From positions 56,173-120,172 of the forward strand of contig NZ_BSCT01000026.1 of the NCBI RefSeq assembly GCF_030159255.1: a stretch of DNA of 64,000 nt, read 5' to 3'. The position numbers were made by a program, and so were the translations under genes. Below the pieces are notes generated by a model that was not told where the DNA came from, made no database searches, and saw only the letters and a program-made list of their open reading frames with translations. Shown here piece after piece: positions 16,663 through 25,551 of the stretch (positions are counted from its first letter, which is position 1; each line of letters starts with the position of its first letter). The DNA comes from Bradyrhizobium sp. SSBR45G (GTDB taxonomy: Bacteria > Pseudomonadota > Alphaproteobacteria > Rhizobiales > Xanthobacteraceae).

Positions 16663-17742
16663 ATGTCATCCCAATCGGAGCTCAGGAGCAGCGGCTTGAA
16701 CCGTCTCTTGACTGCAGCTGACGTCATCAGCGCTGCACCACAGCCGAGCCCGGCGACGCCGGGCGACATCGGCCTCGAACCGCTGCATCGCCACGCGCTG
16801 ATCCGAACCTCAAATGCGGACGTGCTGCGCGATCTCGCAAGCCGCAAGCTCGGGGCCGAGCGCGTCGATTTCAGGAAGGCCGAACGCTTCGAGGCCATCG
16901 TCAACATGATCGAGCTGCAGACGATCGGCCTGTCGTTCGGCACGACGTCGTGCGACATGGTCTCCGACCACCGCGCCGCCGAGTTCCTCAGGCTGCAGAT
17001 CGCCTTGAAGGGACGTGCGGTCAGCTGCGCCCGTGGCGAGGCGACCGACGTCAACGAGCACCAGTTCGCCGTCGCGCCGGCGGACGTTCCGTGGCAGATG
17101 GCCTGCCAGGGCGGTCATCGCCGGCTCACCTTGCGGCTCGATCCGAAGGTGCTGCGGCAGCGGCTCGCGGTGCTGGTCGGCGTGCAGCCGCGCGCCGACT
17201 ACGCGATCGATCCGGCGATCCCCGCGGCCGACCCGCAGGCCCGCAGCCTGCTACGGCTGCTCGAATTCCTCACCACCCAGCTGAGCGAGCCGGACGCCGC
17301 GTTTCCCGCCGCCGTCTACCGCGAGCTGGAAGACGCGGTGCACGTCGCCTTCCTGTGTGCCAGCCGGCATCGCTTCCGCGACGTGCTGATCGATCCCTCC
17401 CCGATGCCCGATTTCGGCCTCGTCAAGCGGCTCGAGGATTACATCGAAGCCAATTGGCGCGAGGCGATCACGATCGAACGCCTGGCGCGCGAAGCCGGCG
17501 TCAGCGCACGCTCGATCTTCCGCGTCTTCGAGCGCGTGCGCGGCTATTCGCCGATGGCCTTTGCAAAATCCGTCCGCCTGCGCCGCGCGCATGAGATGCT
17601 GCGGTCCGGCGATCCGGCGGTGACGGTGGCGGCGGCCGCTGCGGCCTGCAACTTCGCCAATGCCGGACACTTCGCCCGCTACTACCGCGCCACGTTCGGT
17701 GAGCTGCCATCGGTCACGATCGCACGGGCGGAGCGCAGATGA
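16663..17742 (+). CDS. AraC family transcriptional regulator
   Basis: A 359-residue regulator. Residues about 50-225 resemble the AraC-binding-like N-terminal domain of the FeaR/AraC type. Residues about 250-355 form the double helix-turn-helix (LVKRLEDYIEANWREAITIERLAREAGVSARS, then FARYYRATFGELPS). It follows the LysR gene by 26 bp and converges on the epimerase gene. Its target is not evident. Confidence 0.9.
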   Translation: MSSQSELRSSGLNRLLTAADVISAAPQPSPATPGDIGLEPLHRHALIRTSNADVLRDLASRKLGAERVDFRKAERFEAIVNMIELQTIGLSFGTTSCDMVSDHRAAEFLRLQIALKGRAVSCARGEATDVNEHQFAVAPADVPWQMACQGGHRRLTLRLDPKVLRQRLAVLVGVQPRADYAIDPAIPAADPQARSLLRLLEFLTTQLSEPDAAFPAAVYRELEDAVHVAFLCASRHRFRDVLIDPSPMPDFGLVKRLEDYIEANWREAITIERLAREAGVSARSIFRVFERVRGYSPMAFAKSVRLRRAHEMLRSGDPAVTVAAAAAACNFANAGHFARYYRATFGELPSVTIARAERR

Positions 17743-17761
17743 CGCGTCTCGTACCCGCCGC

Positions 17762-19198
17762 TCACAGGATCGATTCGAGCGCGCTGCGCAGGCTCTGGTG
17801 GCGAAACACGAAGCCGCTCGACAGCGCCTTGTTGGGCACGACACGCTGGCCGCCGAGCAACAATTCCTCGGCAAGATCGCCGCCGATCCGGCGCAGCAGG
17901 CCAGCCGGAACGCGCAGCAGCGCCGGACGCCGCAGGCAGCGCGCCAGCTCGGCCGTGAAGGCGAGGTTGCGCAACGGCAGCGGGGCCGTCGCATTCACGG
18001 GGCCGGCCATGGTGTCGGTGGCCAGCACATGGGCGATCAGCCGGACCAGATCGTCACGCTCGATCCACGACATCCATTGCAGGCCAGAGCCGAGCGGACC
18101 GCCGAGCCCGAACTCGAACGGCGTCAGCATGCGCGCCAGAAAGCCGCCATCGCGGCCGACGACGAGACCGATGCGCAGCAGCGCCACCCGCACGCCATGG
18201 GCCTCGGCGCCGCGGGCCGCCTGCTCCCAGGCTTCGCAGAGATCATGGCTGAAGCAGGCATGCGGCTTGGCCGATTCCGTCAGCGGCTGGTCCTGCCACA
18301 GGCCGTACCAGCCGATCGCGGAGCCGTTGACCAGCACCTTCGGCTTGCGCGCGAGCCGCGCGATCAGGGCCACGACGGCCTCCGTCGTGGCGAGCCGCGA
18401 CTGCAGGATCCTGTCACGCTTCGCTGCGGTCCACGGCGCGTTGCCGATCGGCTCGCCGGCCAGATTGACGATGGCGTCGATGCGCGTATCGGAGGCGAGC
18501 TGGTCGAGCCTGGTGACCAGGGTGAGTGGCGGCGGCAGGCCAGCCGCACGGCCCGGATCTCGCACCAGCGCGATGACGTGATGGCCGGCTGCGGTGAGGC
18601 TCGCGACGAGCCGCGCGCCGATGAAGCCGGTGGCTCCGGTGATCAGGATCGTCTGCGCCGGCGGCAGCGCTGCCACCAATCCGGCCGCATCGGGTTGCGA
18701 CATGCGCGCAAGGCGCCGTGCGGCGGTGACGTCGCGCAGCCCGCACAGGCCGGCGCCGACCGCGGCGGCCGCGGCAATCCAGCTGAGCAGACCGGCATAG
18801 GCCGGCACGATCGCGGTTGGCTGCATCGCCCAGTCGATCAGCAGCGGCACCAGCAGCATCAGGATCGCGCCGTAGTTGATCGCAAGCAGGGTGTGATTGA
18901 TGCGCTCGCTCGGCGACAGCCTGCGCGTCAGGTCCTCCTCGACGAAATCGGTCAAGGTGATCACGATCTCGGCGGCGAGCACGGCAAGCACGAGCAGCGC
19001 GAACACGCCCTGTGGCTGGCACCAGCCGAGAACGGCGAACAACAGGGCATAGAGACCGTTGCGGACGGCGTGCAGCTTCAGCTCGCCTCGCTGCGACGGC
19101 CGCCAGGCCAGGCGCTCGGTGAACTCGTGGTGATAGAAGGTATCGAACACGCCCATCACGATCTGAAGGGCGATCAGGGACCACAGCAGCGGCGTCAT
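17762..19198 (-). CDS. membrane-anchored NAD(P)-dependent epimerase (TIGR01777-like)
   Basis: A 478-residue two-part protein. Residues 1 to about 150 hold four or so hydrophobic segments (MTPLLWSLIALQIVMGVFDT onward). Residues about 175-478 are an SDR-fold epimerase of the TIGR01777 type, with ITGATGFIGARLV for NAD(P) binding, NLAGEPIG and SAIGWYG. Family members are usually only about 300 residues without the membrane part, so this looks like a fusion. The start ATG at 19198 overlaps the TGA of DUF4166 (ATGA), giving translational coupling. Third gene of the GbsR operon. A role in envelope lipid or stress metabolism is possible but unproven. Confidence 0.88.
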   Translation of the reverse strand: MTPLLWSLIALQIVMGVFDTFYHHEFTERLAWRPSQRGELKLHAVRNGLYALLFAVLGWCQPQGVFALLVLAVLAAEIVITLTDFVEEDLTRRLSPSERINHTLLAINYGAILMLLVPLLIDWAMQPTAIVPAYAGLLSWIAAAAAVGAGLCGLRDVTAARRLARMSQPDAAGLVAALPPAQTILITGATGFIGARLVASLTAAGHHVIALVRDPGRAAGLPPPLTLVTRLDQLASDTRIDAIVNLAGEPIGNAPWTAAKRDRILQSRLATTEAVVALIARLARKPKVLVNGSAIGWYGLWQDQPLTESAKPHACFSHDLCEAWEQAARGAEAHGVRVALLRIGLVVGRDGGFLARMLTPFEFGLGGPLGSGLQWMSWIERDDLVRLIAHVLATDTMAGPVNATAPLPLRNLAFTAELARCLRRPALLRVPAGLLRRIGGDLAEELLLGGQRVVPNKALSSGFVFRHQSLRSALESIL

Positions 19199-19854
19199 GG
19201 CGCGGACTCCCGGAATGTGGCGCTCTGGCGGATGATGCGGCCGAAGCGCGGATGGACGATCTCGAGCGCGAAGCGGAAGGCGCCGGCGCCGAGATCCGAA
19301 TGCATGACGGTGAGATCGCCGGGCGTCAGCCATGATGGCAGCGGCCAGCGCCGGCCGGCGAACGCGAAGGTGTAGCCGGCACTATGGAAGGCGAGCGCCC
19401 CATCGGTCACACAGACGCGCAGGCTCATGCTGAGCCCCCAGCCGAGATATTCCTCGAGCCCGGTGGGACCGGCGAAGCGTTTGGCCGAATGGATCACCTG
19501 CGGGAAGCCGTGCGGACGTCCGCAGATCCGGGTCCAGATCTGGCCGCCGCTGGCGGCGTCCTCCGTCACGGCGACGATCATCGGCACGCCCAGGTCGGCG
19601 CGTGTCGGCAGCGGCCCGCCGATCAGCCGCGCCGCCAGGGCAAACCAGCGGCCGGCACGGCTGATCTCCGCCTGATCGACCTCGCCGACATAGACCACCG
19701 TCGCACCATCGGCGAGCCGCTTGGAGAAGCGGCGCCAGATCGACACCGGCAGCCGTCCCCAATCCTCCGGCGACAGCAGCGCGCGAAACCGGTGATCGTC
19801 GTGGAGCCTTGCAGTGGAGGGCGTCGAGGCTCCGAGATGTCGCAGGCTGACCAT
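19195..19854 (-). CDS. DUF4166 domain-containing protein
   Basis: A 219-residue protein of the DUF4166 type (central RFALAARLIGGPLPTRADLGVPMIV-like region and GPTGLEEYLGWGLSMSLRV). The biochemical function of this family is not known to me. I chose ATG 19854 with GGAGGG 6 bases upstream. It lies 19 bp after GbsR and overlaps the epimerase by 4 bp, so all three are co-expressed. In other genomes DUF4166 is, as I recall, sometimes found with TIGR01777 epimerases. Confidence 0.85.
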   Translation of the reverse strand: MVSLRHLGASTPSTARLHDDHRFRALLSPEDWGRLPVSIWRRFSKRLADGATVVYVGEVDQAEISRAGRWFALAARLIGGPLPTRADLGVPMIVAVTEDAASGGQIWTRICGRPHGFPQVIHSAKRFAGPTGLEEYLGWGLSMSLRVCVTDGALAFHSAGYTFAFAGRRWPLPSWLTPGDLTVMHSDLGAGAFRFALEIVHPRFGRIIRQSATFRESAP

Positions 19855-19873
19855 GACGCACCCTCCATTTGAC

Positions 19874-20443
19874 CTAGCCGCTGCCGGACCGGGACCGGCC
19901 CATCGGCAGCAGGTTTGCAATCTTCTCGCCGAGCCTGATCAGCGCCAGCAGGCGCGGCCGCGGCACCTTCAGCATCTGCACGTACCAGCGGTCGACGAGC
20001 TCGGTGAACGCCAGCATGTCGGTCAGCCGCTTGCTCGCGACCGCGCTGATCGAGGGATCGCCGGTCGCCTCCGCCACGCAGGCGCGCAGCGCCGCGATCG
20101 CGGGATCGATCTCGCGCTGCTTGCGGCCGGCCGCAATACGCTGGGCCACCTCCCAGATATCGGTCTCCGCCTCGAAATGATCGCGGCGGTCGCCGAGGAT
20201 CGGCACGCGGCGGATCAGGTCCCAGGCGAGCAGCTCCTTCAGCGAGTTGGACACGTTGGAGCGCGCCATGCCGAGCGTGTCGGCGATGTCCTCCGCCGTC
20301 ATCGGCTTCTCGGCGAGGTACAACAGCCCGTGGATCTGGCTCACCGAGCGGTTCACGCCCCACTGATCGCCCATGTCGCCCCAGTTGAGGACGAAGCGCT
20401 CGACGGCGGAGGGAAGTTTCTTTTTACCGGTTATTTCTGTCAT
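19874..20443 (-). CDS. GbsR/MarR family transcriptional regulator
   Basis: A 189-residue regulator with a MarR-type winged helix (FVLNWGDMGDQWGVNRSVSQIHGLLYLAEKP, then ADTLGMARSNVSNSLKELLAWDLIRRV), typical of the GbsR branch. It is first gene of the DUF4166-epimerase operon. The start codon ATG 20443 has no ribosome site and sits 6 bp after a good -10, so its mRNA is probably leaderless. A perfect 22-bp palindrome is centred on the start codon, which implies strong autoregulation. Confidence 0.92.
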   Translation of the reverse strand: MTEITGKKKLPSAVERFVLNWGDMGDQWGVNRSVSQIHGLLYLAEKPMTAEDIADTLGMARSNVSNSLKELLAWDLIRRVPILGDRRDHFEAETDIWEVAQRIAAGRKQREIDPAIAALRACVAEATGDPSISAVASKRLTDMLAFTELVDRWYVQMLKVPRPRLLALIRLGEKIANLLPMGRSRSGSG

Positions 20444-20453
20444 GACAGAAATA
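20432..20453. promoter_or_regulatory. 22-bp perfect palindrome over the GbsR start codon
   Basis: Arms TATTTCTGTCA and TGACAGAAATA meet without a spacer, and the centre is the ATG at 20441-20443. It overlaps the -10 element and the expected transcription start, so bound GbsR would block its own promoter. Confidence 0.8.
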
Positions 20454-20478
20454 TCTGACCATCGAGATCAATTGTCAA
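20450..20478 (-). promoter_or_regulatory. GbsR operon promoter (TTGACA-N17-GATATT)
   Basis: A perfect TTGACA (20473-20478), a 17-bp spacer and GATATT (20450-20455) on the minus strand. The predicted first transcribed base is the A of the GbsR start codon. Confidence 0.65.
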
Positions 20479-20583
20479 GAGCGGCCGACGGTGAACCGGC
20501 GGACGATTGGAAAGACGGACATGAAGACGCACATTTTGCCGCAGGCGCGAATTGCCCCTGCCCGTTCGGAACAGGAGCAAGCC

Positions 20584-21393
20584 ATGACCGCATCCGACAA
20601 GGCGTTCACCGGATCGATCCCGCAGATCTACGATCAGCTCATGGTTCCCCTGATCTTTGAGCCCTACGCGCAGGATCTCGCGCAGCGCACGACGGCTCGG
20701 CGGCCGCGCGACGTGCTGGAGACGGCCGCGGGAACCGGCGTCGTCACCAGGGCGCTGCATGCAGGGCTGCCGCCGGACGTCCGGATCACCGCGACCGACC
20801 TCAGCGAACCCATGCTGATGCTGGCGAAGACGCATTTCGCCGAAGGGAACCGGATGACCTGGCAGCAGGCCGATGCGCTGGCCCTGCCCTTTGCCGATGC
20901 GAGCTTCGATGCTGTCGTGTGTCAGTTCGGCGTGATGTTCTTTCCCGATCGGCTCAAGGGCTATGCCGAGGCACGTCGCGTGCTGAGACCCGGCGGACGT
21001 TTCATCTTCAATGTCTGGGACCGCATCGAGCACAACGCGTTTCCCCAAGTGGTGCATGAGACGCTGCAGCAGCTGTTCCCCGACAACCCGCCGCAGTTCT
21101 TCACACGCACGCCGCACGGTTACTACGACATCGGACGGATCAAGGCGGACCTGACCGCAGCGGGATTCATTGATATCGAAATCGAGACGGTCACACATCG
21201 CAGCCGGGCGGCCTCGTCACATGAGCCGGCCACGGCGTTCTGCCAGGGCACGCCGATGCGCGGCGAGATCGAGGCGCGCGGCACGCCGGGGCTCGCGGCG
21301 GTGACGCAGGCGGTTGCCGAGGCGCTCGAACGACAGTTCGGACGCGGACCGATCGAAGGGCGCATTCAGGCACTGGTAATCTCAGCTGCCTGA
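20584..21393 (+). CDS. class I SAM-dependent methyltransferase
   Basis: A 269-residue Rossmann methyltransferase of the UbiE/Methyltransf_11 type: motif I VLETAAGTGVVTRAL, an acidic residue after strand 2 (ITATDLSEPML), and FDAVVCQFGVMFFPD before the GGRFIFNVWD strand. I chose ATG 20584 with AGGAG 8 bases upstream, although the frame is open from 20491. It is divergent from the GbsR operon. The substrate cannot be deduced. Confidence 0.88.
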   Translation: MTASDKAFTGSIPQIYDQLMVPLIFEPYAQDLAQRTTARRPRDVLETAAGTGVVTRALHAGLPPDVRITATDLSEPMLMLAKTHFAEGNRMTWQQADALALPFADASFDAVVCQFGVMFFPDRLKGYAEARRVLRPGGRFIFNVWDRIEHNAFPQVVHETLQQLFPDNPPQFFTRTPHGYYDIGRIKADLTAAGFIDIEIETVTHRSRAASSHEPATAFCQGTPMRGEIEARGTPGLAAVTQAVAEALERQFGRGPIEGRIQALVISAA

Positions 21394-21412
21394 GCGAACG
21401 AGACTCGAACGG

Positions 21413-21682
21413 CTATGGCGCGCGAGCGAAATGCGCCAGGAGCAGGATGACGGCGGCCCAGAACACGAATCCAACAAACGTGCACCATCCCTCGCCTGCA
21501 ACGATGTCGCCGGTCGCCCGGGTCGCGAGCTCCCGGGCGCGGCCGATGGGTTCACGCAACGGCGCGACTTTGATCCGGCCGAGCGAGATCAACGGCAGGA
21601 TCAGCCGTCCGGTGGCATAGAGGGTCGCGTACAGGGCAAATTCGAGGATCAGCCGAAGCGCAGCCAGGAGAAATTCCGCCAT
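21413..21682 (-). CDS. small membrane protein
   Basis: An 89-residue protein with an N-terminal hydrophobic segment (about 2-35) and a C-terminal one (about 66-86), separated by a basic, Arg-rich loop (RIKVAPLREPIGRARE). It starts MAEFLLAALRLILEF. I do not recognise the family. It converges on the methyltransferase with a 19-bp gap. Confidence 0.7.
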   Translation of the reverse strand: MAEFLLAALRLILEFALYATLYATGRLILPLISLGRIKVAPLREPIGRARELATRATGDIVAGEGWCTFVGFVFWAAVILLLAHFARAP

Positions 21683-21769
21683 ACGCGTTGGTCGCCCATG
21701 ATCAATCGACGTTCAATCATCGCAAATTCCTGAAGCTGCCGTCTCGGGCGCCGATCAAATCGTGACGAT

Positions 21770-22081
21770 TCAAGACGATGACGCCGTCTGAATCACCGAG
21801 AACGCCTCGCCCGGGCGGCGCAGCGCGAGCTGGTCGACCACCGCCGGCTCGTCCGTCACGCGATCGACCCGCGCAGCCGGCGGTCCCTTGCGGCAGGCGC
21901 CGACCATCGCCGCAACGTCATCGGCTGGGCCTGCGAAAACCGCCTCGACGCTGCCGTCGGTGCGGTTGCGCACCCATCCCTCCAGGCCATTCAGGATGGC
22001 CTGGTCCTCGACCCAGGCGCGATAGCCGACGCCCTGGACGCGACCGTGGATCATCACGTGAGCAATGGCGCGATCGGTCAT
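21770..22081 (-). CDS. acyP: acylphosphatase
   Basis: A 103-residue acylphosphatase that hydrolyses acyl phosphates such as acetyl phosphate or carbamoyl phosphate. The active-site motif GRVQGVGYRAW contains Arg21, and Asn39 lies in GWVRNRTDGSVE, both in the conserved places. Its ATG overlaps the stop of the lyase gene by 4 bp (ATGA), so the two are translationally coupled. Confidence 0.93.
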   Translation of the reverse strand: MTDRAIAHVMIHGRVQGVGYRAWVEDQAILNGLEGWVRNRTDGSVEAVFAGPADDVAAMVGACRKGPPAARVDRVTDEPAVVDQLALRRPGEAFSVIQTASSS

Positions 22082-22944
22082 GATCCGAGCCCCAGATAGT
22101 CGCGCAGGCGCTTCTTGGTCTCCGCCTCGCGCATCACGCGCGCGGTCAGTTCGGACGACGGCAGCCCCTTGAGCTGCTGCGGCGAAGCGCCGTCGCGCAG
22201 CGCCTTCAGCGTCTCATAGACCGCCTGCATCGCAGCGGCGATCGGCGCATGGCCCTGCAGCGCAATGCGGACGCGGCGCGCGGCGAGATAGCCGAGATCA
22301 GACATCTCCTCGGGCGCGCCGCCCAGCACGATCGGCAGCGTGGTCACAGCGGCGATCGCGTCGAGCTGGTCGCGCGCGGTGATTCCGGTGAAGAACAACC
22401 CGTCGACGCCGCAGGCCTCGTACGCCCTGGCCCGCGCGATCGCGTCGTCCAGCGAGGTGATCGAAGCAGCACCGGTCCGCCCCAGGATGACCAGCGCAGG
22501 ATCGCCGCGGCCATCGAGCGCAGCCTTGACCTTGCCGACGCCCTCGGCGAGCGAGATCAGCTGCGGCTTGGCTGCGCCAAAGGCCTGCGGCAGCAGCGTG
22601 TCTTCGATGGTGAGGCCGGCAGCACCGGCAGCCTCCAGCTCCTGCACCGTGCGGCGGACGTTCAGCGCATTGCCATAGCCATGATCGGCGTCGACCAGCA
22701 CCGGCAGCGTCGCGGCGCGCGACATCCGCCGCATCTGCTCCGCAAGCTCGGTCAAGGTGATCAGCGCGATGTCGGGATCACCGAGAACGGCCAGCGAAGC
22801 CGCCGAGCCGCCGAACATGCCCAGTTCAAACCCGACACCCGCGGCGATGCGGATCGAGATCGCGTCATAGACCGAGCCCGGATGGATGCAGCGATCACTC
22901 GCGAGGATCGCACGGAGCGCCTCTCTGCGTGCACGGAAGGTCAT
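22078..22944 (-). CDS. isocitrate lyase/PEP mutase family protein (oxaloacetate decarboxylase-like)
   Basis: A 288-residue TIM-barrel enzyme. LVDADHGYGNALNVRRTVQELEAAGAAGLTIED carries the metal-binding acids of the PEP mutase/isocitrate lyase superfamily. The overall pattern resembles the PA4872-type oxaloacetate decarboxylases more than methylisocitrate lyase, because the KxCGH-type lyase motif is not visible. I chose ATG 22944; upstream sequence runs into a repeat. Its stop overlaps the acylphosphatase start. Confidence 0.85.
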   Translation of the reverse strand: MTFRARREALRAILASDRCIHPGSVYDAISIRIAAGVGFELGMFGGSAASLAVLGDPDIALITLTELAEQMRRMSRAATLPVLVDADHGYGNALNVRRTVQELEAAGAAGLTIEDTLLPQAFGAAKPQLISLAEGVGKVKAALDGRGDPALVILGRTGAASITSLDDAIARARAYEACGVDGLFFTGITARDQLDAIAAVTTLPIVLGGAPEEMSDLGYLAARRVRIALQGHAPIAAAMQAVYETLKALRDGASPQQLKGLPSSELTARVMREAETKKRLRDYLGLGS

Positions 22945-22961
22945 CCTCGCCTCCTCTCCTT

Positions 22962-23079
22962 CGTCATTGCGAGGAGCCGACGGGTCCGCGCAAAGCGCGG
23001 CCCGATGACAGGCTCCGCGACGAAGCAATCCAGAGTGATCCGCCGAGCCCTGGATTGCGTCGCTTCGCTCGCAATGACG
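22962..23079. repeat. dispersed palindromic repeat, copy 2
   Basis: Opens CGTCATTGCGAG, contains GACGAAGCAATCCAG facing CTGGATTGCGTCGC, and closes CTCGCAATGACG, so the two ends and two inner blocks are inverted copies. It fills the gap between the lyase and pccA and carries an insert of about 45 bp compared with copy 3. Confidence 0.8.
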
Positions 23080-23091
23080 GCTACTATGCCT

Positions 23092-25107
23092 TTACGCAAA
23101 CTCCAGGATCAGCGCGTCCACCGCGAGCGTGGCACCGGCGGAGGCATGGACCTTCTTCACGGTGCCGTCCTGCTCGGCGCGCAGCACGTTCTGCATCTTC
23201 ATGGCTTCTACCACGGCCAAGGTCTCGCCGGCCTTGACCTCCTGCCCCTCGGTCACGGCGATCGAGACCACGAGGCCCGGCATCGGGCACAGCAGCTTCT
23301 TGCCGCTGTCACCGGCGGTGACGACCGGCATCAGCCGCGCCGCGGCCGCCTCGGATTCCGTGTAGACGTAGACCGGCGCTTCGACACCCTGATGAGCGAG
23401 CCGCACGCCATTCGGGATCGCGCGGGCCTGCACCGCGATCGGCGCGCCGTCGATGGTGCCGTGCCACACCGCATCGCCCGGCTTCCAGTCGGACACCAGC
23501 TGATGCGCCGGGCCGACCTTGCCGTCAGCGCCGACGAAGCGGACGGTGATCGCGCCATTGTCTCTCGCAATGTCGAGCAGGATCTCGTCACGTCCGAGCC
23601 ATACGGCACGGCGGCCTTGCCGCTTTACGGGCCGGCCGATCATCTGTCCCGAGATCTGCCGCTTGCGCTCGCCGAGCACGTGATCAATCGCCGCCCCCAC
23701 AGCCGCGATCCGGCGCGCGATCTCGCCCTCCGGCGCGCGGGCGGCAAAGCCCTTGGGAAACTCCTCGGCGATGAAGCCGGTCGACAGCCGCCCCTCGCGC
23801 CAGCGCGGATGATTCATCAGCGCCGACAGGAACGGAATGTTGTGCCGGATGCCGTCGACATAGAAGGCGTCGAGCGCGGTGGACTGCGCCTCGATCGCCG
23901 CCGCCCGCGACGGCGCATGCGTGACCAGCTTGGCGATCATCGGATCGTAGTAGATCGAGATCTCGCCGCCCTCCTGCACGCCGGTGTCGTTGCGCACCGT
24001 GATGCCGTCGGCCTTGCTCTCGGCCGGCGGCCGATACTTCACGAGGCGCCCGATCGAGGGCAGGAAGCTGCGGAACGGATCTTCAGCATAGACGCGCGAC
24101 TCCACGGCCCAGCCCTTCAGGCTGACGTCCTTCTGCGCAAGCGCGAGCTTTTCGCCGGCAGCGACCCGGATCATCTGCTCGACCAGATCAACGCCGGTGA
24201 CGAGCTCGGTCACGGGATGCTCGACCTGCAGGCGCGTGTTCATCTCGAGGAAGTAGAAGCTCTTGTCCTGGCCGGCGACGAACTCCACCGTGCCTGCGGA
24301 GTCGTAGTTCACGGCCTTGGCGAGCGCGACCGCCTGCTCGCCCATCTTGCGCCTTGTCTCCTCGTCGAGCAGCGGCGACGGCGCCTCCTCGATGACCTTC
24401 TGGTTGCGGCGCTGGATCGAGCATTCGCGCTCGCCGAGATAGATCACGTTGCCATGCTTGTCGCCGAGCACCTGGATTTCGATGTGCCGGGGATCGGTGA
24501 TGAACTTCTCGACGAAGACACGATCGTCGCCGAACGAGGCCTTGGCCTCGGCCTTCGCCAGATTGAAGCCCTCGGCCACTTCGCTGGTCGAATGCGCGAT
24601 GCGCATGCCCTTGCCGCCACCACCGGCGGAGGCCTTGATCATCACGGGATAGCCGATCTCGTCGGCGATGCGCACCGCGTGCTTGTCGTCCTCGATGACG
24701 CCGAGGAAGCCCGGGACGGTGGAAACCTTGGCCTTCGCGGCCGCCTTCTTCGATTCGATCTTGTCGCCCATCGCGGCGATCGCGCCCGGGTTGGGGCCGA
24801 TGAAGACGATGCCGGCCTCGGCCAGGGCCCGCGGAAACGCCTCGCGCTCCGACAGGAAGCCGTAGCCGGGATGCACGGCCTCGGCGCCGGTCTTGCGGCA
24901 GGCCTCGACGATGCGCTCGATCAAAAGATAGCTCTCGGCGGCGGCAGGCGGTCCGATCAGCACGGCATCGTCGGCCATCTCGACATGCAGTGCATCGCGA
25001 TCGGCTTCCGAATAGACCGCTACGGTCCTGATTCCCATGCGGCGGGCGGTCTTGATGACCCGGCAGGCGATCTCGCCGCGGTTCGCGATCAGAATGGTCT
25101 TGAACAT
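23092..25107 (-). CDS. pccA: propionyl/acetyl-CoA carboxylase biotin-carboxylase subunit
   Basis: A 671-residue acyl-CoA carboxylase alpha chain. Biotin carboxylase domain at residues 1 to about 450 (MFKTILIANRGEIACRVI, ATP-grasp KASAGGGGKGMRI, FLEMNTRLQVEHPVTE), a BT-type linker domain, and a C-terminal biotinyl domain with EAMKMQN (biotin-Lys637, 34 residues from the end). The length and linker fit propionyl-CoA carboxylase, which feeds propionyl-CoA through methylmalonyl-CoA into the TCA cycle. The beta subunit is not in the window. ATG 25107 was chosen at the family-standard N-terminus. Confidence 0.92.
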   Translation of the reverse strand: MFKTILIANRGEIACRVIKTARRMGIRTVAVYSEADRDALHVEMADDAVLIGPPAAAESYLLIERIVEACRKTGAEAVHPGYGFLSEREAFPRALAEAGIVFIGPNPGAIAAMGDKIESKKAAAKAKVSTVPGFLGVIEDDKHAVRIADEIGYPVMIKASAGGGGKGMRIAHSTSEVAEGFNLAKAEAKASFGDDRVFVEKFITDPRHIEIQVLGDKHGNVIYLGERECSIQRRNQKVIEEAPSPLLDEETRRKMGEQAVALAKAVNYDSAGTVEFVAGQDKSFYFLEMNTRLQVEHPVTELVTGVDLVEQMIRVAAGEKLALAQKDVSLKGWAVESRVYAEDPFRSFLPSIGRLVKYRPPAESKADGITVRNDTGVQEGGEISIYYDPMIAKLVTHAPSRAAAIEAQSTALDAFYVDGIRHNIPFLSALMNHPRWREGRLSTGFIAEEFPKGFAARAPEGEIARRIAAVGAAIDHVLGERKRQISGQMIGRPVKRQGRRAVWLGRDEILLDIARDNGAITVRFVGADGKVGPAHQLVSDWKPGDAVWHGTIDGAPIAVQARAIPNGVRLAHQGVEAPVYVYTESEAAAARLMPVVTAGDSGKKLLCPMPGLVVSIAVTEGQEVKAGETLAVVEAMKMQNVLRAEQDGTVKKVHASAGATLAVDALILEFA

Positions 25108-25265
25108 GTTTTTTCTTGATACCTTTGGGCGGGCTCCCCGCTCACGGCACAGGCACGACCACCGCGAGCTCAGCGGTTCGTCTATAGCAAAATTGCCCGC
25201 GCGCAACCCGCCTGTCGGCGCGATCCTGCCGATCTCGCGAGGCATGCCAAAGACCAGCGCTCCCG

Positions 25266-25481
25266 TCAGCCGGAATAGCTGTGGAAACGTCCGCGGGCGT
25301 AGGCGTGTGACACCGCCTTCATCAGCTCGGTCACCTCGGTCTCCAGATAATCGTTTGCAACAATCAGCGCGCGAATAGTCGCCCGGAGGTCGCCACCGCA
25401 GGCTGCGATCGCCTGATCCATGGCGGCATTCAGCGCCGCATCCTCGGTCTGCCCGGCGTTGGCGTGCAATTCGGACGGCAT
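25266..25481 (-). CDS. conserved small protein of unknown function
   Basis: A 71-residue acidic, helical protein (DAALNAAMDQAIAACGGDLRATIRALIVANDYLE) ending FHSYSG. There is no signal or membrane segment. I do not recognise a named domain. Codon choice looks coding and the sequence lies in its own gap between pccA and the peptidase gene. Confidence 0.65.
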   Translation of the reverse strand: MPSELHANAGQTEDAALNAAMDQAIAACGGDLRATIRALIVANDYLETEVTELMKAVSHAYARGRFHSYSG

Positions 25482-25551
25482 GGCGTGATGGCGATCCCTC
25501 GCTCGGGTCAGGCCACCATGTTCACTTTATGTTCCTTGGAGTCAAGGCGTA

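Noticed and set aside
22249..25119. A 956-codon open frame on the plus strand opposite pccA
   Set aside because: It is a GC-rich antisense shadow: full of Arg/His/Gly/Asp with no domain, while the minus strand encodes a complete carboxylase.
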